Origin: an uncultured Alphaproteobacteria bacterium
GTDB taxonomy: Bacteria; Pseudomonadota; Alphaproteobacteria; SP197
Assembly (NCBI GenBank): GCA_938048755.1
Contig: CALIUG010000149.1
Location: 1 to 42,077 of the forward strand
DNA: 42,077 nucleotides
Reading direction: 5' to 3'
Shown piece after piece: positions 15,267 to 22,690 of this stretch (position 1 is the first letter of the stretch; each line of letters begins with the position of its first letter). The notes under the pieces are model-generated. The model had not been told where the DNA came from. It was given only the letters and a program-made list of their open reading frames with translations, and did not search any database. The position numbers were made by a program, and so were the translations under genes.

Positions 15267-15635
15267 TCAGGTGTTCTCCTCTTGTGATGTGTCGGGGGCA
15301 GCGGGCGCGCTCGTCTGTTCCAGGAAGCGGGCCAGACGATCGAACTGCTGCTGCCAAATCTTTCGGTGTTCCTCGATCCAGCCATTCGCGGCGTCGAGCG
15401 GTTCGGGCGCCAGTCGGCACTGGTGGACGCGACCGTCGATGGTGCGACGGATCAGCCCGGCACCCTCCAGAACCTTCAGGTGTTTCGAGATCGCCGGTAG
15501 CGACATGGCAAACGGCTCGGCCAGGGTGCTCACGCGTTCCTCGCCCTGTGCCAGGCGCGCCAGGATGGCCCGGCGGGTGGGATCGGCAAGCGCATGGAAC
15601 GTTGCCGAGAGTTGGTCGTCTCTATAATTAACCAT
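15267..15635 (-). CDS. ArsR-family winged-helix transcriptional regulator
   Basis: A 122-residue ArsR/SmtB-type repressor. ATFHALADPTRRAILARLAQGEERVSTLAEPFAMSLPAISKHLKVLEGAGLIRR is the full winged-helix, with DPTRRAIL as the family signature. No metal-binding CxC (ELCVCDL-type) motif is present, so it is of the non-metal SdpR/AHSA1-associated kind. The ATG lies inside a 16-bp perfect palindrome that is probably its own operator. It is the promoter-proximal gene of the unit with AHSA1 and GST. Confidence 0.9.
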   Translation of the reverse strand: MVNYRDDQLSATFHALADPTRRAILARLAQGEERVSTLAEPFAMSLPAISKHLKVLEGAGLIRRTIDGRVHQCRLAPEPLDAANGWIEEHRKIWQQQFDRLARFLEQTSAPAAPDTSQEENT

Positions 15636-15643
15636 ATGGTTAA
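15628..15643. promoter_or_regulatory. 16-bp palindromic operator over the arsR start codon
   Basis: TTAACCATATGGTTAA is a perfect dyad. Bases 15633-15635 are the arsR initiation codon on the minus strand. A dyad of this length next to an ArsR-type gene is the expected form of a homodimer operator; repression would also block ribosome access. Inference from position and symmetry only. Confidence 0.6.
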
Positions 15644-15799
15644 CTTATTGAGTGCGCAGATGATTGGCAAGCACCTTTGGCATCACGTGGGCGTGATCCC
15701 CAGCCTGTGTGCATGTGTCGTTGCCGCGCCCTTCACAAACGCTTTCCCTTCGGTCATTGTGCAGCGCAACATTTCCCGCCTGAAGCCTTTGGAAACCCT

Positions 15800-16951
15800 A
15801 TGAAGCTTGCGATTTTGAAGGAACGTCACCCTGGCGAGACCAGGGTCGCGGCCTCACCCGACATGGTGAAGAAGCTGGTCGGCATGGGCCTTGAGGTCAC
15901 GGTGGAAACCGGTGCCGGTGTGGCTTCGGGCGTCAGCGATGCCGCGTTCTCCGATGCCGGCGCCAGCATTGCCGCCGATCCCGGCCAGACTCTGAGCGAT
16001 GCCGCCGTGGTCATGAAGGTGCGCCGTCCTGTCGTCGAGGGCGAAGGTGAGACCGATGAACTGGCCCTCATTCCCGATGGTGCGCTGCTGATCGGCCTGA
16101 TCAACCCGCTTGGCGATCCCGGCCAGTTCCAGGCCTATGCCGCCAAGCGTCTCACGGTTCTGGCGATGGAACTGGTACCGCGCATCAGTCGTGCCCAGTC
16201 GATGGATGCGCTGTCGTCCCAGGCCAACCTTGCCGGTTACAAGTCGGTGCTGGATGCCTGCATCTACTACAAACGCGCGATGCCGCTGATGATGACCGCG
16301 GCAGGCACGCTGGCGCCGGCCAAGGTGCTGATCCTGGGTGCGGGCGTTGCCGGGCTTCAGGCCATCGCCACGGCCCGCCGTCTGGGCGCGGTGGTGACGG
16401 CTTCTGACGTGCGTCCGGCGGTCAAGGAACAGGTCGAGAGCCTGGGTGCGACCTTCCTGGAGGTTGAAGGTGCAGCCGATGCCGAGACCGCCGGTGGTTA
16501 TGCCAAGGAAATGGATGACGACTACAAGCGCCGCCAGGCTCAGGCCGTGCACGATGCGCTGAAGAAGACAGACATCTGCATCACCACAGCCCAGATACCC
16601 GGACGGCCATCGCCCAGGCTGATCACGGCCGCCATGGTGCAGGACATGAAGCCCGGTTCCGTCATTGTCGACCTTGCCGCAGAAGGCGGCGGCAACTGCG
16701 AACTCACGCAGGTTGATCAGGTCGTCGTGGCCGAAGGTGTGACCATTGTCGGGTTTGCCAATGTCGCCGCACGCATGGCAACCGATGCCTCCTCGCTCTA
16801 TGCACGCAACCTGCTCAATCTGGTGCAGCCCTTCGTCGACAAGGAGAGCGGTAATCTCGCGCTTGATTTCGAAGACGAGGTGATTGCCGGTGCCTGCGCC
16901 ATGCGAGCCGGCGAACTTGTTCATCCCATGCTGACCAACAAGGAGGGCTGA
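15800..16951 (+). CDS. pntAA: NAD(P) transhydrogenase subunit alpha part 1 (NAD-binding domain I)
   Basis: A 383-residue cytosolic domain I of proton-translocating transhydrogenase, which transfers hydride from NADH to NADP+ driven by the proton gradient. Visible are the start MKLAILKERHPGETRVAASPDMV, the substrate motif SRAQSMDALSSQANLAGYKSV, the NAD-binding GAGVAGLQAIATARRLGAVVTASDVRP and the mobile loop ITTAQIPGRPSPRLIT. The track ORF begins at 15677, but ATG 15800 matches the universal family N-terminus and follows a GGAAA. The three-gene split (AA, AB, B) is the Rhodospirillum-type arrangement. It is first in the pnt operon. Confidence 0.95.
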   Translation: MKLAILKERHPGETRVAASPDMVKKLVGMGLEVTVETGAGVASGVSDAAFSDAGASIAADPGQTLSDAAVVMKVRRPVVEGEGETDELALIPDGALLIGLINPLGDPGQFQAYAAKRLTVLAMELVPRISRAQSMDALSSQANLAGYKSVLDACIYYKRAMPLMMTAAGTLAPAKVLILGAGVAGLQAIATARRLGAVVTASDVRPAVKEQVESLGATFLEVEGAADAETAGGYAKEMDDDYKRRQAQAVHDALKKTDICITTAQIPGRPSPRLITAAMVQDMKPGSVIVDLAAEGGGNCELTQVDQVVVAEGVTIVGFANVAARMATDASSLYARNLLNLVQPFVDKESGNLALDFEDEVIAGACAMRAGELVHPMLTNKEG

Positions 16952-16955
16952 GGCC

Positions 16956-17267
16956 ATGGAAGCCGCAGTCGATCCCTTCATCTTCCGTCTTTCGATCTTC
17001 GTTCTGGCGATTTTCGTGGGCTACTTTGTGGTCTGGTCGGTGACTCCGGCACTCCATACCCCGCTCATGGCCGTCACCAATGCCATCTCCAGCGTCATCA
17101 TCGTCGGTGCGTTGATCGCAGCCGGCCCTGAAGGCGCTGATCTCTCCAAGATCCTGGGCTTCGTTGCCGTGACGCTGGCCGCGGTCAACATTTTCGGCGG
17201 GTTCACCGTGACCCACCGCATGCTGCAGATGTTCAAGAAGAAGGAACGCGCCGGGGGAGACAAGTGA
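16956..17267 (+). CDS. pntAB: NAD(P) transhydrogenase subunit alpha part 2 (membrane)
   Basis: A 103-residue membrane subunit containing three or so helices: FRLSIFVLAIFVGYFVVWSV, PLMAVTNAISSVIIVGALIAAG and ILGFVAVTLAAVNIFGGFTVTHRML. TPALHTPLMAVTNAISS is the family signature at the domain II interface. It starts four bases after the pntAA stop, and its stop overlaps the pntB ATG by one base. Forms the proton channel together with the membrane part of PntB. Confidence 0.94.
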   Translation: MEAAVDPFIFRLSIFVLAIFVGYFVVWSVTPALHTPLMAVTNAISSVIIVGALIAAGPEGADLSKILGFVAVTLAAVNIFGGFTVTHRMLQMFKKKERAGGDK

Positions 17268-18655
17268 TGTCGGGTAACCTCGCAGCCATCGCCTATCTCG
17301 TTGCAGCGGTCTGTTTCATCCTGGCGCTGAAGGGCCTTTCCTCGCCCACGACGTCGCGACGCGGCAACATGATCGGTATCGTGGGCATGGTGATTGCCGT
17401 CGCCACGACCGTCGCCGACCCCACGGTGGTTTCCTACACCTGGATCATCGGCGGGCTTGTCCTGGGCGGTGCCATCGGCGTTGTCATTGCGCTCAAGATC
17501 CAGATGACCGCCATGCCGCAACTGGTCGCGGCCTTTCACAGCCTGGTCGGCATGGCCGCCGTGCTGGTTGCCGCATCGGCCTACTACGCGCCGGAGGCAT
17601 ACGGCATCCTGGGCGAAGACGGCATGATCAAGACCACCAGTTCGATCGAGATGATCCTGGGCATGGCGATCGGCGCGATCACCTTCTCGGGCTCGGTCAT
17701 TGCCTTTGCCAAGCTTCAGGGCCTTGTTTCCGGCGCACCGGTCGTGTTCCCGGGTCAGCATCTGCTCAACCTGGCACTGGGTATCGTGATCTTCGGCGTG
17801 GGCGCCTGGTTCGTGACGGGCCAGACCGAGATCGCCTTCCTGGCGGTCGCTGCCCTTGCCTTCCTCATCGGCATCACGCTCATCATCCCCATTGGCGGGG
17901 CCGACATGCCGGTCGTGGTCTCGATGCTCAACAGCTATTCGGGCTGGGCCGCTGCCGGTATCGGCTTCACGCTGGAGAACGAACTTCTCATCATCACCGG
18001 TGCGCTGGTCGGCTCGTCGGGCGCAATCCTGTCCTACATCATGTGCAAGGCGATGAACCGTTCGTTCATCAGCGTCATCCTGGGCGGGTTCGGTGCCGAA
18101 GCAGGGGTCATGGCCGACCTTGGCGACCGTAACGTCAAGCAGGGCAGCGCCGATGACGCTGCCTTCATCATGCAGAACGCGCGCAAGGTCATCATCGTGC
18201 CGGGCTACGGCATGGCTGTGGCCCAGGCCCAGCACGCGGTGCGTGAAATGGCCGAGATGCTCAAGGAGGAGGGCGTCGACGTTTCCTATGCCATCCATCC
18301 TGTTGCCGGGCGCATGCCTGGCCACATGAATGTCCTGCTGGCCGAAGCAAACGTGCCCTATGACGAGGTCTTCGAACTCGAGGAAATCAACAGCCAGTTC
18401 GCCACGGCCGATGTTGCCTTCGTGATCGGTGCCAACGACGTCTGCAACCCGCTCGCCAAGACCGATCCGGCCAGCCCTATCGCGGGCATGCCGGTGCTTG
18501 ATGCGGAGAAGTCCGGCACGGTGCTGGTCGTCAAACGTTCGCTGTCGCCGGGTTATGCGGGCATCGACAATCCGCTGTTCTATCGCGACAACACCATGAT
18601 GCTCTTCGCCGACGCAAAGAAGATGGTCGAAGACATCGTCAAGGCACTGGACTGA
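17267..18655 (+). CDS. pntB: NAD(P) transhydrogenase subunit beta
   Basis: A 462-residue subunit with about nine membrane helices (1-260) and a C-terminal NADP(H)-binding domain III. The domain III motif IIVPGYGMAVAQAQHAV (fingerprint GYGMAVAQ), then HPVAGRMPGHMNVLLAEA, GANDVCNPLAK and KRSLSPGYAG are all present. The ATG at 17267 overlaps the pntAB stop; an in-frame GTG at 17264 is possible but GGGGGAG is better spaced to the ATG. Together with PntAA/AB it supplies NADPH for biosynthesis and redox defence. Confidence 0.95.
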   Translation: MSGNLAAIAYLVAAVCFILALKGLSSPTTSRRGNMIGIVGMVIAVATTVADPTVVSYTWIIGGLVLGGAIGVVIALKIQMTAMPQLVAAFHSLVGMAAVLVAASAYYAPEAYGILGEDGMIKTTSSIEMILGMAIGAITFSGSVIAFAKLQGLVSGAPVVFPGQHLLNLALGIVIFGVGAWFVTGQTEIAFLAVAALAFLIGITLIIPIGGADMPVVVSMLNSYSGWAAAGIGFTLENELLIITGALVGSSGAILSYIMCKAMNRSFISVILGGFGAEAGVMADLGDRNVKQGSADDAAFIMQNARKVIIVPGYGMAVAQAQHAVREMAEMLKEEGVDVSYAIHPVAGRMPGHMNVLLAEANVPYDEVFELEEINSQFATADVAFVIGANDVCNPLAKTDPASPIAGMPVLDAEKSGTVLVVKRSLSPGYAGIDNPLFYRDNTMMLFADAKKMVEDIVKALD

Positions 18656-18731
18656 TACGTACCTGACGAATTTAGTGGGTTTGTTGCCAGGCTTGGTTCT
18701 ATCGTTTCGGTGGAACCAGGGATGATCCGCA

Positions 18732-20105
18732 ATGCCGCAAGCAAGACCCGCGCTTGAGCACCTTGCCGAGTGGGCAAGCTCGGTTTCCGGCGATGACCTG
18801 AAAGCCGGCCACGCACGCGCGGCCGATGCCATCCTTGACACGCTGGCCTGCATGGTCTCCGGCCAGGACTCCGATTCAACCACCATGGCGCTGGCCGCTG
18901 TGGGGCGCTGGGGCGAGGGGACCGCAACGGTTGTCGGCCTTGACCGCCAGCTTCCCGCGCCGTTTGCTGCCCTGGTCAATGCCGCCTCGGGCCATTGCCA
19001 GGACTGGGACGATCACGAACTTCCCGGTCAGACCCATCCCAGCGTCGTTCTGGTGCCTGCCGTGCTGGCGCTGGGTGAGGAGCGCAGGCTGAGCGGTGCT
19101 GCCGTGCTGGACGCCTACATCGTCGGTCTGGAAGCGATCATCCGCATCGGGGAAGCCTGCGGCATCTCGCTCTACGGCCGCGGCTGGCATGCAACCTCGA
19201 CCATTGGTGCGGTCGGCGCGGCGGCGGCCTGCGCCCGGTTACTGGGCCTCGACAGCGCGGCAACGGCCCATGCGCTGGGCCTTTCCGTCAGCATGGCCTC
19301 GGGTTTCATCAACCAGTTCGGCACATCGGCCAAGCATCTGCACTGCGGCCTGGCGGCAAAGGCCGGCATCACAGCAGCAGGGTTTGCCGAGGCCGGCTTT
19401 GATGCTTCCCATGAGGGATTTGACGGCACTTTCAGCTTGCTCACGCGCATGGCGCATGATGATGCGCCGGGGTTTGATGGGTTTGCGGACAGGCTGGGCA
19501 AACCTCTCGCCATCATCGAGCACGGAGTCGTCGTCAAGCGTTACCCCAGTTGTGGCTGCACCCAGCGCATCATGGACGGTGTGGAAGCGCTGCGCGACCA
19601 ACATGGGTTCACGGCTGAGGACGTGGTTTCCGTCATCGGTCGCCTGCCGGCCGAATACATGGCGGTTCTGCAATACGAGCGGCCGGAGAATGCCGCGCAG
19701 GCCAGATTCTGCGTGGAGTACTGTGTTGCCGCTCAGCTGTTGGATGGAGCCTTGTCGCCAGCGCACTTTTCACCCGAGTCACTTCAGCGCCAAGACCTTA
19801 TGGCCATGATGCCACGCATCACTAAGGCGGAACTTTGCCAGGCCGATGGACCGACCTATTCCGCGGTGGGGCTGGCAGACGAGATAGTCGAGATAGTCCT
19901 GAAAGACGGGCGCGCACTGCGCATTGTTGTGCGTGATCCCGTCGGTGCGCCGACACGGCCCATGAGCCCTGCGGCCTTTGAAGCCAAGGCTCGGCTCTGC
20001 TTCTCTGGCACACTGCAGGATACCGATCAGGATGCCGTCATCGCGCTCTGCGGTGATCTGATGCGCTGCGATCAAATCGCAGAACTGATGCGGCTGGTGG
20101 CCTGA
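18732..20105 (+). CDS. MmgE/PrpD-family protein
   Basis: A 457-residue MmgE/PrpD-fold protein. The family includes 2-methylcitrate dehydratase, cis-aconitate decarboxylase and iminodisuccinate epimerase. The N-terminus has the helical signature AADAILDTLACMVSGQDSD, followed by GHCQDWDDHE (the D-D-x motif seen near the active site), GRGWHATSTIGAVGAAAACARLLGL and the KRYPSCGCTQ active-site stretch (typically KxYPxC). The prp genes are not adjacent, although a propionyl-CoA synthetase lies about 8 kb away, so 2-methylcitrate dehydration is possible but not supported. It is 76 bases after pntB and probably separate. Confidence 0.87.
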   Translation: MPQARPALEHLAEWASSVSGDDLKAGHARAADAILDTLACMVSGQDSDSTTMALAAVGRWGEGTATVVGLDRQLPAPFAALVNAASGHCQDWDDHELPGQTHPSVVLVPAVLALGEERRLSGAAVLDAYIVGLEAIIRIGEACGISLYGRGWHATSTIGAVGAAAACARLLGLDSAATAHALGLSVSMASGFINQFGTSAKHLHCGLAAKAGITAAGFAEAGFDASHEGFDGTFSLLTRMAHDDAPGFDGFADRLGKPLAIIEHGVVVKRYPSCGCTQRIMDGVEALRDQHGFTAEDVVSVIGRLPAEYMAVLQYERPENAAQARFCVEYCVAAQLLDGALSPAHFSPESLQRQDLMAMMPRITKAELCQADGPTYSAVGLADEIVEIVLKDGRALRIVVRDPVGAPTRPMSPAAFEAKARLCFSGTLQDTDQDAVIALCGDLMRCDQIAELMRLVA

Positions 20106-20117
20106 CCAACGGCAAAA

Positions 20118-20147
20118 GCCGCCGCTCTTCACGAACGACGGCCCTGA
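20118..20147 (-). terminator. Possible rpsU terminator
   Basis: On the minus strand, downstream of the rpsU stop, GCCGTCG and CGGCGGC can form a stem with one G-U pair around an 11-base loop, followed by TTTT. The pairing is short and the T-run weak, but a hairpin with T-tract after rpsU is the expected arrangement. Confidence 0.35.
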
Positions 20148-20173
20148 CCAACGTGTAGAACTTCAGGCGAAGG

Positions 20174-20386
20174 TTATTCCCCGCCGCCCTCACGCTGAGC
20201 GCGCTTGCGCGCCAGCTTGCGTGCACGGCGCACGGCTTCAGCGCGCTCGCGCTTCTTCTTCTCCGAGGGCTTCTCGAAGTGGCGGCGCAGCTTCATTTCA
20301 CGGTAAACACCTTCACGCTGCAGCTTCTTTTTCAGCGCGCGAAGAGCCTGATCGACATTGTTGTCGCGTACGGTGACCTGGACGAT
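20174..20386 (-). CDS. rpsU: 30S ribosomal protein S21, apparent ATC start
   Basis: A 70-residue S21: [47 protein letters not shown] then a long basic tail. S21 binds the platform of the 30S subunit near the anti-Shine-Dalgarno helix. Family members start M(V)QVxVRDNN, and the codon at that position here is ATC (20386-20384). No ATG, GTG or TTG is in frame nearby: the next in-frame ATG, at 20539, adds 51 codons unlike S21. A strong AAGGAG lies seven bases upstream of the ATC. So initiation at a non-canonical ATC (or a sequence error of ATG) is the best reading. The gene is divergent from the MBL-def-COQ9 unit. Confidence 0.88.
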   Translation of the reverse strand: MVQVTVRDNNVDQALRALKKKLQREGVYREMKLRRHFEKPSEKKKRERAEAVRRARKLARKRAQREGGGE

Positions 20387-20389
20387 GGT

Positions 20390-20401
20390 CCTTCTCCTTA
20401 A
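20390..20401 (-). promoter_or_regulatory. Strong Shine-Dalgarno of rpsU
   Basis: On the minus strand the sequence reads TTTAAGGAGAAGGACC immediately before the ATC at 20386. AAGGAG with about seven bases of spacing is near-ideal, which decides the S21 start even though no standard start codon is present. Confidence 0.65.
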
Positions 20402-20589
20402 AGTCCTGGCAGCCGCCGGGCGGCCTGCCTGCTGATCGATTCGTTCCCGAAGGGAGGCGGCTGATAACACAGGCCCGTGTCCAAGGGAAGCATTGCGGCC
20501 CTGAATCTGCGCCGAACCGGCACTTTTCGCTGCATCCAACGCAGGCTAGGGTGCGTAAACATATCTATGGCCATGGAGCGCGACAGGCA

Positions 20590-21471
20590 ATGACCTTCAA
20601 GATCGGCGAAATCTCGATTGATCGCATCGAGGAATCCTGTGACATCGGCAGTCTGCCGCATGTCGATTTCCCTGATGCGACGCCAGAGGCCCTGGCTCCC
20701 TACATGGACTGGCTCAAGCCCTATGCCATCGATCCGGTCAGCGGCGGCACGATCATGCCGGTGCAATCCTATCTGGTCAGGACGCGCCACCACACGATCC
20801 TGCTCGATACCTGTGTCGGCCATAACAAGAACCACAAGGACTATCCCGACTGGAATCAGCGCACCGACTACCGACTGATCGAGGACCTGGCTGCCGCAGG
20901 CGTAGCCCCCGAAGACATCGATTTTGTGCTCTGCAGCCATCTCCATCTCGATCATGCCGGCTGGAACACCAGGCTGATCGACGGACGTTGGGTCCCGACC
21001 TTTCCCAATGCGCGCTACCTGTTCTGCCAGGAAGAGCTCGATTTTGCCGAGAAAGAGGGTGCCAAGGGTGACACTGTCTATGCCGAAAGCGTGCATCCCG
21101 TGCTGGAGGCCGGGCAGGGACAGATTGTTGCCATGGACTTTGCGCTGGATGACAGCATCTGGCTGGAGCCTACGGCTGGCCATACGCCGGGCCATGTGGC
21201 GACACACATTACCGATGCGGGACAGCGGGCGGTGATGGCCGGAGATCTGATCCATCATCCCTTCCAGCTTCCCCATCCCGAATGGAGCCCTGTTTATGAC
21301 TGGGATCCCGTGATGGGCGCCAAGACCCGCCGCCGTTTCCTGGAATCGGTGGCAGAAACCAACATTCTGGTCATGACCCAGCACTTTCCAGCGCCTTCTT
21401 CGGGGCAGGTGTTCTCCCGGGGCAACGGCTTTGGCATGCGTTACCACGGCTGCGACATGGTGCACGGCTGA
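20590..21471 (+). CDS. MBL-fold metallo-hydrolase
   Basis: A 293-residue metallo-beta-lactamase-fold hydrolase. The zinc motif SHLHLDHAGW (HxHxDH) is intact, followed by a downstream histidine in AGHTPGHVATH, Asp in MAGDLIHH, and a terminal MTQHFPAP histidine, giving a complete two-metal site. The form CSHLHLDHAGWN is that of the lactonase/AHL-lactonase-like or thiol-ester branch. The track start at 20551 would add 13 residues; ATG 20590 (MTFKIGEISIDRIEE) is the usual N-terminus of this group. Its stop overlaps the def start (TGATG), so it is translated with def. Substrate unknown. Confidence 0.87.
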   Translation: MTFKIGEISIDRIEESCDIGSLPHVDFPDATPEALAPYMDWLKPYAIDPVSGGTIMPVQSYLVRTRHHTILLDTCVGHNKNHKDYPDWNQRTDYRLIEDLAAAGVAPEDIDFVLCSHLHLDHAGWNTRLIDGRWVPTFPNARYLFCQEELDFAEKEGAKGDTVYAESVHPVLEAGQGQIVAMDFALDDSIWLEPTAGHTPGHVATHITDAGQRAVMAGDLIHHPFQLPHPEWSPVYDWDPVMGAKTRRRFLESVAETNILVMTQHFPAPSSGQVFSRGNGFGMRYHGCDMVHG

Positions 21472-21986
21472 TGCCCATCCTGAAGATTGCCAGAATGGGC
21501 CATCCGGTTCTGCAGCGCAGGGCTGAGGAGGTCGCCGACCCCACCGCGCCCGGTGTCGCCCGGCTCGTCTCGGACATGATCGCAACGATGCACGATGCCA
21601 ATGGCAGGGGGCTTGCGGCGCCACAGGTTCACGTGCCCTTGCGGGTTGTGGTTTTCATTACGCCTGATGACCCCGAACACGAAGGTGTCACTGCCATCGT
21701 CAATCCCGTTCTGGAGTTGTTGACCGAGGAGCGGGTCGATGGTTGGGAGGGTTGCCTCTCCGTGCCGGGGCTTCAGGGGGTCGTCCCACGCGCGCCCAAG
21801 GTTCGTTACACCGGCGTAACCCCCGACGGCAAAGAGATCGACCGCACCGTCGAGGGGTTCCATGCCGTCGTGGTGCAGCACGAGTTTGATCATCTCGACG
21901 GGATTCTCTATCCCCAGCGCATGACCGATCTGAACAAGCTGATCTTCGAGAGTGAATCGCGCTGGTTTGCTCCCCAAGAGGCCTGA
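21471..21986 (+). CDS. def: Peptide deformylase
   Basis: A 171-residue peptide deformylase, which removes the N-formyl group from nascent proteins. All three motifs are present: GRGLAAPQV (45-53), WEGCLSVPG (92-100) with the metal-binding Cys, and QHEFDHLDG (136-144) with both His ligands and the catalytic Glu. The motif 2 form EGCLS is standard. It overlaps the MBL hydrolase stop by one base and is eight bases from the COQ9 gene. The usual fmt partner is absent, so this may be a secondary deformylase paralogue. Confidence 0.93.
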   Translation: MPILKIARMGHPVLQRRAEEVADPTAPGVARLVSDMIATMHDANGRGLAAPQVHVPLRVVVFITPDDPEHEGVTAIVNPVLELLTEERVDGWEGCLSVPGLQGVVPRAPKVRYTGVTPDGKEIDRTVEGFHAVVVQHEFDHLDGILYPQRMTDLNKLIFESESRWFAPQEA

Positions 21987-21994
21987 GAGGGACC

Positions 21995-22690
21995 ATGAAT
22001 CAACCGTCCAGAACCCCACGACGCGATCGCGATCGGCTGCGCCTTCTGGAAGCCACGTTGCCGCATGTCAGCTTCGACGGCTGGACGCTGGCAGCCATGC
22101 GGGCCGGCGCTGCTGACATCGATCTGGATCCGGCTGACCTGGTGCGCCTGTTCCCCGATGGCCCCGACGAACTGATACGCCTGTTCATGGAAGACGCCGA
22201 TGCCCGGATGGATGAGGAACTGACGCGCCGAGACCTTGGCAACATGCGTATTCGTGATCGTATTGCCACGGCCGTCAGAGTGCGGCTGGAGCAGCAGATG
22301 CCTCACCGCGAAGCCATTCGCCGCGCGCTTGCCCTGCAGGTCCTGCCCCAGAACGGGCCCGGTGGATTGCGCGCGCTTTATCGCACCGTGGACCTCATGT
22401 GGCGGGCTGCTGGTGACACATCAACTGACTTTAACTTCTATACAAAACGTCTTTTGTTATCAGGTGTTTATACCGCAACTCTAATGTTTTGGATAAATGA
22501 CAAATCCGACGATTGCGAGGCGACCTGGTCGTTCCTCGACCGGCGCATCGGCAACGTCATGCAAATCGAGAAGGCAAAGGCCAGAGCCAAGCGATGGTTG
22601 CCTGATCCCGATGAACTTGTGCGCCGTGTGGTCCGGCGTCAGCGCGGCGGCCAGGCAGGCCCGTTCAGCGCTTCGGAAAAACCCGGTTGA
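21995..22690 (+). CDS. COQ9-family protein (rpsU-divergent family)
   Basis: A 231-residue COQ9-type protein: a TetR-like helical fold with a C-terminal lipid-binding region. The core signature DFNFYTKRLLLSGVYTATLMFWINDKSDD (about 146-174) and FLDRRIGNVMQIEKAKA are clear. COQ9 helps ubiquinone biosynthesis by binding lipid intermediates and COQ7 in eukaryotes; bacterial members are known by the TIGR02396 name rpsU-divergently transcribed protein, which fits the rpsU gene found 1.6 kb upstream. GAGAGGGACC precedes the ATG. About 100 bases coding for the core signature are strikingly AT-rich (see findings). Its last 26 bases overlap purK. Confidence 0.9.
   Translation: MNQPSRTPRRDRDRLRLLEATLPHVSFDGWTLAAMRAGAADIDLDPADLVRLFPDGPDELIRLFMEDADARMDEELTRRDLGNMRIRDRIATAVRVRLEQQMPHREAIRRALALQVLPQNGPGGLRALYRTVDLMWRAAGDTSTDFNFYTKRLLLSGVYTATLMFWINDKSDDCEATWSFLDRRIGNVMQIEKAKARAKRWLPDPDELVRRVVRRQRGGQAGPFSASEKPG

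Noticed and set aside
17021-18979. 652-codon ORF on the minus strand opposite pntAB-pntB
   Set aside because: It is the GC-rich antisense shadow of clearly identified pnt genes; composition (His/Asp/Arg-rich, no recognisable motifs) is typical of such shadows.
20174-20539. 121-residue form of S21 starting at ATG 20539
   Set aside because: The extra 51 residues are unlike any S21 and the strong Shine-Dalgarno sits directly before the S21 domain, not before 20539.
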